9,068 nucleotides of DNA from Flavobacteriales bacterium (GTDB lineage: Bacteria; Bacteroidota; Bacteroidia; Flavobacteriales; Flavobacteriaceae): NCBI GenBank assembly GCA_015494775.1, contig WGAP01000015.1, forward strand, positions 1-9,068, written 5' to 3'. Below the pieces are notes generated by a model. That model was not told the DNA's origin. It saw nothing but the letters and a program-made list of their open reading frames with translations, and ran no database searches. The translations under genes were made by a program, and so were the position numbers. Positions 5,901-9,068 of the stretch are shown here, piece by piece; positions within the stretch are counted from its first letter, which is position 1, and every line of letters starts with the position of its first letter.

Positions 5901-8568
5901 ATCGTTTCCGGTCAACGGGTCTTCCGTTTTCGTCCACCGTTACGATGGAAATCGTATGCGGCTCGTCGGAATACAAAGCGCCGTTCCATCCCTTGCCTTT
6001 GGGAATTTTTACGCCCACATAGGATGTGAAGGGCGAAACGGGAATGCTCATCCTGTCGATACTGAAATCGCCGCCTTGTTCGAACACACGGGTTTTGAAA
6101 TCGGCCATCAGCATGCCGGGGGCTTCTTTTCCCACATCGATTTTGATAGGCACCAGGGTTTTGCCGTTGGCATCCAGTTGGCCGTCAAACAAGGTTTCGG
6201 TTTCACCGATAAAGGATTTGGCCACATCGTCGAAATGGTAATCGGAATAGCGGTCGAAACGGGTTTTTCCGGCGCGTAAACGCATTTCGACTTTGGCTTT
6301 GAGATGCGAAGCCGGTGCACCGTGTAGCCACCGGGCTTGGAGCACAAAGTTATTGATGTCGGTATGCAAAAGTTTTTCGTCGGGAAATTGCAATTGAATT
6401 TTCAGCCGGTTGGGCTTGATGGTTTCGATATGCAGGGTTTTTTCAAACCGGGCATCGCCCGCCTTGAATTTGACGTGCCAGTTGCCCGTGGGAGCTTCCG
6501 GCGATGTGGCAAAATGAAAATCATACAAAGGGCTTTCGGTTTTGGGCCGTACGCGGCGCAATATCATGCGGTTTTGCGGGTCGTAAACTTCCAAAACCAA
6601 GGGATGATTTAGCGGAAGCGGGTTGGCACGGTCGTCCAGGATGGCATGCATAAACACCGTATCACCCGGTCGCCACACATCACGTTCGCCGAAAAGGAAT
6701 GCCTTGATGCCCTTATGCACCTTGCGTCCGCCCACATTGAACATGCTTACCGACAAGGCGCTGCCGTCGTCAAGGCGTACATAGCCGCGTTGTTTGCCTT
6801 TGACGGCCACCAGCAGGAAAGGTTTTCGGCCGGCCGGAATGTAAGCATGGCCGTTCTTCCCCGTGCGTGCCGAGCCCAAAAGCCGGTATTGAAAATCATA
6901 AACATTGACCTGAACATCGGCCATGGGTTGGACATGAAGAATGTCGTGTACAAAAGCATGGATACCGTGCTTGCCGTCTTCTTTGGCTATAATGCCCAGG
7001 TTCGAAGCCAAAAGGTTGCGCACAAGCCGCCTTTCGTTCAGGTAATAATAGGAATTGCTACAAGGATTGTTACGTTGGTCATAATCGTAATCGGGATAAT
7101 CGTATTCGTCGAAATAATAATCTTCCGAAGGGCCTTCGTAGCGTTTTTCTTGCCGTTTGGCAATTTTCGCTTCCACTTCCTTGTCTTCGCCGGATTGTTC
7201 TTCATCTTCTTCGCACGGATAAAGAGACTGACTGCGGGTGAAGGAAATTTCCACCCGATACAAAGCGCCCGGTTCGGTTTGAAACAATTTTTTAAGATCC
7301 AGGGCAAACACATTCCAATTGCCGTAATCGATGGGATGGTCGGCGGTGAGCGGAACTTCGCCGCGGTAAACGATACGACCCACACGGGTCAATTCGTCGG
7401 CACCGTCCAATTGATTGACTTGGAAAAATTGATGCAGATTGTCGGCATAGATTTTAACCACCTTCACATTGACCGCTTTGAGATTAACGGCCTTGAAGGG
7501 GAAAACAAGCCGGTTGGCATCGGGCAGAATGTTGCCCTTGCTCACCGCTTCCACGGCCGGCAATATGCTCGAAAAACGAACGCTGCGCTCGTAGGTTTTG
7601 TCCAAATGTTTGGACCGGCTGTTGCGCACGCCGGATGCAATAATCAAGGTGCGCGTGCCCCGGAGCCGTTTGACCGGATAAACCTTAACGGTGTTTCCCT
7701 GAATGGAAAAACGCAGTTTTACCGGTTTGCGAAAGCGTATCAACCCGCGCAAATCCTGACCGGCGTCCAAGGGGTCGGAAAAATTGAGAACCACCACTTG
7801 GTCGGGTGTGCTGAGGGTTTGCAAATCAATAAGTTTGAAATGTTCGATAGACGGAATGTCCACCGTAATTTCGCCTTTGCCTTGCACGCCGACGGGTGCG
7901 GAATTCCAACGCAAATGCAGCACGTCGTCGGCCTTTCCGCGGTAAATGCTATCGACCGTAAAACTATGTATCCGGGCGCCCACATCGTGCGACCAACGAA
8001 TGGGCAATTGTTTTTCGCCCTGAACGGCCGTAAGGCATTTTTCCACGGCTTTGTCGCCGGCCTTGTCGGCGGTGATAATTTGGCCTTCGTAACGGTTCCA
8101 AACGGGATTTTGCACGTCATAGGCCTGCAAGCTGCCGGGCTGCACTTCGAGCGCCTGGGCGCGCGTGCGGAAACTGAACGGAAAAACGGCTAGGGAATCG
8201 GGCACTTGAATGATTTTGCCCAATTGGAAACGGGCTTTGAATTTCGTGCCGTTGGGCAGCCGGTGGTAGGGATGAAAAACAAGGAGCGACGGCGTTTTCC
8301 ATACCAACGTGCCCTGGATGACGGGCTCGAAATCGATCAACCGGGCATCGGCCGTATCGCCGGGCTTGACCTTTTGGTCTTGCGCCAATTGAATCATAAT
8401 GGGGTCGCTGTTGGAAATAACGCCCGACGTAAAGCCGGTAACGTAGGCGGTAAATCCGGCCGAAGGCCGGTCGGAGGTTGTGGTTTTGTGGTGGCAACTC
8501 GGTAATAAAACAACAAGTAAGAGCCCGATCCACAGCGGGCGGGGCAAGTGGCGAAAAACAACTTTCAT
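2989..8568 (-). CDS. Bacterial alpha-2-macroglobulin family lipoprotein with thioester
   Basis: This 1859-residue protein begins with a lipoprotein signal peptide: a hydrophobic core at about 12-22, then lipobox LPSC with Cys25 as the lipidated residue. Domains in order are an N-terminal macroglobulin-like region (about 40-145), an MG2-like domain around W632-RPGDTV, a bait-type domain beginning near 980, an A2M domain near 1195-1280, a thioester-containing helical domain at about 1390-1690, and a C-terminal receptor-like domain with RDDR at 1799-1802. The thioester motif is intact (Tyr-Gly-Cys1404-Ile-Glu-Gln1407), so covalent trapping of attacking proteases in the periplasm is expected. His26 at +2 does not favour inner-membrane retention. 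An acidic, Tyr-rich segment lies between Cys452 and Cys503. The frame is unbroken. Bacterial homologues often pair with penicillin-binding protein PBP1C, but no such gene is in the window. No strong TAnnTTTG promoter is seen upstream. Confidence 0.95.
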   Translation of the reverse strand: MKVVFRHLPRPLWIGLLLVVLLPSCHHKTTTSDRPSAGFTAYVTGFTSGVISNSDPIMIQLAQDQKVKPGDTADARLIDFEPVIQGTLVWKTPSLLVFHPYHRLPNGTKFKARFQLGKIIQVPDSLAVFPFSFRTRAQALEVQPGSLQAYDVQNPVWNRYEGQIITADKAGDKAVEKCLTAVQGEKQLPIRWSHDVGARIHSFTVDSIYRGKADDVLHLRWNSAPVGVQGKGEITVDIPSIEHFKLIDLQTLSTPDQVVVLNFSDPLDAGQDLRGLIRFRKPVKLRFSIQGNTVKVYPVKRLRGTRTLIIASGVRNSRSKHLDKTYERSVRFSSILPAVEAVSKGNILPDANRLVFPFKAVNLKAVNVKVVKIYADNLHQFFQVNQLDGADELTRVGRIVYRGEVPLTADHPIDYGNWNVFALDLKKLFQTEPGALYRVEISFTRSQSLYPCEEDEEQSGEDKEVEAKIAKRQEKRYEGPSEDYYFDEYDYPDYDYDQRNNPCSNSYYYLNERRLVRNLLASNLGIIAKEDGKHGIHAFVHDILHVQPMADVQVNVYDFQYRLLGSARTGKNGHAYIPAGRKPFLLVAVKGKQRGYVRLDDGSALSVSMFNVGGRKVHKGIKAFLFGERDVWRPGDTVFMHAILDDRANPLPLNHPLVLEVYDPQNRMILRRVRPKTESPLYDFHFATSPEAPTGNWHVKFKAGDARFEKTLHIETIKPNRLKIQLQFPDEKLLHTDINNFVLQARWLHGAPASHLKAKVEMRLRAGKTRFDRYSDYHFDDVAKSFIGETETLFDGQLDANGKTLVPIKIDVGKEAPGMLMADFKTRVFEQGGDFSIDRMSIPVSPFTSYVGVKIPKGKGWNGALYSDEPHTISIVTVDENGRPVDRKRLHLEVFEIGWRWWWQRTGDDDLGYYLQSSSSRKIIDDYVDTHNGKALYRLTFPEETWGRKYIRITDPVSGHSTGKIFYTDYRGWWETPGHDFPGGVEMLTFSTDKNQYKVGETVHIKLPAGNGGKALVSIENGSDVLEWFESDINPNRHEVQFQTTADMAPNAFVHISYIQPYANSGNDRPLRLYGVVPLHVVNPSSHLHPVLEVPAQWRPEAMAEIKVREQDGRPMHYALFVVDEGLTDLTRFRTPDPWNYFYGTEALGVKTYDMYRYVLGAFAGKIAGLLALGGDRELIKPGQHKANRFKPVVKFLGDFYLDKGKSRVHRFRMPEYIGSVRVMLVAADDKGDYGNAEKAVKVKSPLMVLATLPRVVGPGEKIRVPISIFAGRKFSNVRIKVKTGKLLQADGPVEQNQRFDTSGEKMSFFEFKVAPRTGTAHLEVTVSGGGEKAHYNVDVPVRIANPPVDRIEERTLRPGQSVDLDYTAFGIAGTNKASLEVSRIPSIRLQHRLGYLINYPYGCIEQTVSSVFPQLYLDKLTEINAVRRAQIQDNVNAAIMRLQNFQTSGGGFTYWPDSDNSVSDWGTNYAGHFLLEAKRKGYQIPSEMLNRWLRYQRRSANIWPKSTGTRHWHLRAAQLDQAYRLFTLALAGKPERGAMNRLRESGRLYSAAKWFLAAAYYLAGNADVARQISRDLPLQVPEYTENSYTFGSNERDEAIILYVLSLMKDDDRAGKVLKYVVNTLNSDRWLSTQTAAYCLLGISSFVGKEKAGNINFVLSAPGSERTISARTPVWQTELKYLPDGKSHLQIRNSSNNTLFVTLTNSGIPLQGNSEAVSKHLQMDVRYLDAAGQPIDIRRLPQGTDVTVEVRITHPGVLPDYENMALTQIFPSGWEISNWRMDNPEDDSPKASYDYADIRDDRVMLFFDLPKGETKTFRFRVNASYAGTYFLPAVKCEAMYDHSIMSLTPARQVEVVPVE

Positions 8569-8670
8569 GGTAACGGAAATTATGAGGTGAAATTAATCAT
8601 TTTCGGGCATTTTTAAAAATTCGGTTTTTAACGAGAATTTGGCGTTCCGTGAATCATTTTTACGGGGTTT
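8569..8670. promoter_or_regulatory. AT-rich leader upstream of the macroglobulin gene
   Basis: This AT-rich stretch must hold the promoter for the leftward macroglobulin gene. On the minus strand TAATTTCC and TAATTTCA near 8584-8597 only partly match TAnnTTTG, and no convincing minus-33 element pairs with them. It holds a perfect 12-bp palindrome at 8609-8620 and a 9-nt direct repeat (aatcatttt at 8595-8603 and 8652-8660). Either could bind a regulator, but AT-rich DNA gives such words by chance. Confidence 0.35.
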
Positions 8671-8859
8671 TGGCGGGCTACGAAGCCCTTTGCCGCCTCG
8701 CTTCGCTTGCGCTCGCTCGGCGGCGGTGGTCTTCTTCGCCTACTTCGGGAACCTGCGGCTTCCACGGGCCGACACCACAGGCCGCGCCTTGTTTCCCTCC
8801 GCACCTCGGGGAGCCGGCACGCGCCGCCTGCGGCTTTGCGTTTGTCTCCCCTCGGACTT

Positions 8860-8946
8860 CGCGAGCCCTTCGGTCTTGCTCCGCGGCTCCCGACATTGCT
8901 TCGCAATGTGCGGGACAGGTTCGGGAGCCGGCCGCCCTTCGCCTTC
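8860..8946 (+). repeat. GC-rich intergenic repeat, right copy (with 32-nt insertion)
   Basis: This segment is colinear with the reverse complement of 1-55. Exact blocks are 8860-8876 (17 bp) and 8920-8946 (27 bp). Between them 8877-8887 matches with a few substitutions, and 8888-8919 is absent from the left copy. The length difference (87 against 55 nt) is fully explained by that insertion. The two copies sit in inverted orientation outside the four genes. Confidence 0.75.
8889..8914. repeat. Hairpin insertion inside the right repeat copy
   Basis: The arms 8893-8899 (acattgc) and 8903-8909 (gcaatgt) pair over 7 bp with a TTC loop. After a bulged G at 8910, 8889-8892 (cccg) pairs with 8911-8914 (cggg). 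This hairpin makes up nearly all of the 32-nt segment missing from the left repeat copy, so it behaves as a separate module. Confidence 0.65.
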
Positions 8947-9068
8947 GCTCGGGCGGCGTCTCCCTTCGCATGCTGCGGAGCCCCCCGCCCCTCATAAGTT
9001 CGGGGCTACGGTCTCCTTGCTTGTCGCCGGGCCGGCCACGGCCGTCCCGGCTCTGCGCCGCGTAGCCC

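Larger units (their letters stand above)
8671..9068. other. GC-rich repeat region with no convincing gene
   Basis: Open frames run through this stretch on both strands, but none resembles a known protein. Their openness follows from GC-rich repeats that lack stop codons. The region is built of short palindromic words with TTC or TTCG turns, such as 8675-8688 (5-bp stem, ACGA loop), 8692-8697 with 8719-8724, and 9026-9051. Modules recur: cctgcggctt at 8752-8761 and 8827-8836, and a tcggg(g)agccggc word at 8806-8818 and 8921-8932. The 8-bp word gggctacg occurs at 8675-8682 and 9003-9010 and inverted at 9061-9068. A dispersed repeat array is the best description. Confidence 0.65.

Noticed and set aside
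6646..8193. A 515-codon open frame on the plus strand, antisense to the macroglobulin gene
   Set aside because: It lies in exact codon register with the real gene, so it only shows that this stretch of the gene lacks TTA, CTA and TCA codons. The product has no family features and the macroglobulin on the other strand is unmistakable.
1..8946. The inverted repeats as ends of a single composite transposon
   Set aside because: No transposase or integrase lies between them, the genes enclosed include the housekeeping gene ribH, and no target duplication can be seen. A dispersed repeat family fits better.
8628..9065. Several open frames on both strands in the right flank
   Set aside because: GC-rich palindromic repeats keep many frames open at once. 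The products are Arg-, Ala- and Pro-rich with no family resemblance, and parts of the sequence recur in the left flank outside any frame.
1..9068. CRISPR array, tRNA, rRNA or riboswitch
   Set aside because: No regularly spaced identical repeats with unique spacers, no cloverleaf or rRNA-like stretches, and no FMN-riboswitch-like sequence upstream of ribH were found.

Overview
The window looks like chromosomal DNA from a member of the Bacteroidota. Four things point that way: a TAnnTTTG-type promoter ahead of the first gene, the absence of Shine-Dalgarno sequences, a TPR protein directly followed by ribH, and a very large alpha-2-macroglobulin lipoprotein of the type common in that phylum. I cannot place it below phylum from the sequence alone.

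Layout. Positions 1-363 are a GC-rich, hairpin-dense intergenic region that turns AT-rich just before the first gene. A rightward gene set follows: a membrane-anchored TPR protein (364-1149), lumazine synthase ribH (1152-1640, only 2 nt later) and a Wzx/PST-like polysaccharide flippase (1682-2959, 41 nt later). The set ends in an apparent intrinsic terminator whose stem begins inside the flippase gene (2928-2982). Convergent to it is one very large leftward gene (8568 down to 2989). It encodes an 1859-residue bacterial alpha-2-macroglobulin lipoprotein with an intact thioester motif (Cys1404-Ile-Glu-Gln1407). Positions 8569-9068 are its AT-rich leader followed by a second GC-rich repeat region without convincing genes.

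Function. RibH makes 6,7-dimethyl-8-ribityllumazine for riboflavin synthesis. The TPR protein is probably a membrane-tethered scaffold or chaperone-like factor. The flippase probably moves a lipid-linked glycan across the inner membrane. The macroglobulin probably traps incoming proteases in the periplasm. Apart from a likely shared transcript for the first three genes, nothing ties them into one pathway.

What stands out. The two outer intergenic regions carry inverted, colinear copies of one GC-rich repeat (1-55 and 8860-8946). The right copy has a 32-nt insertion that is itself a hairpin. The left region also holds several mutually exclusive hairpins around a 16-bp inverted repeat. I see no defence system, CRISPR array, transposase, tRNA or rRNA, and no clearly new multigene system. 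The repeat family is the most unexplained part of the window.
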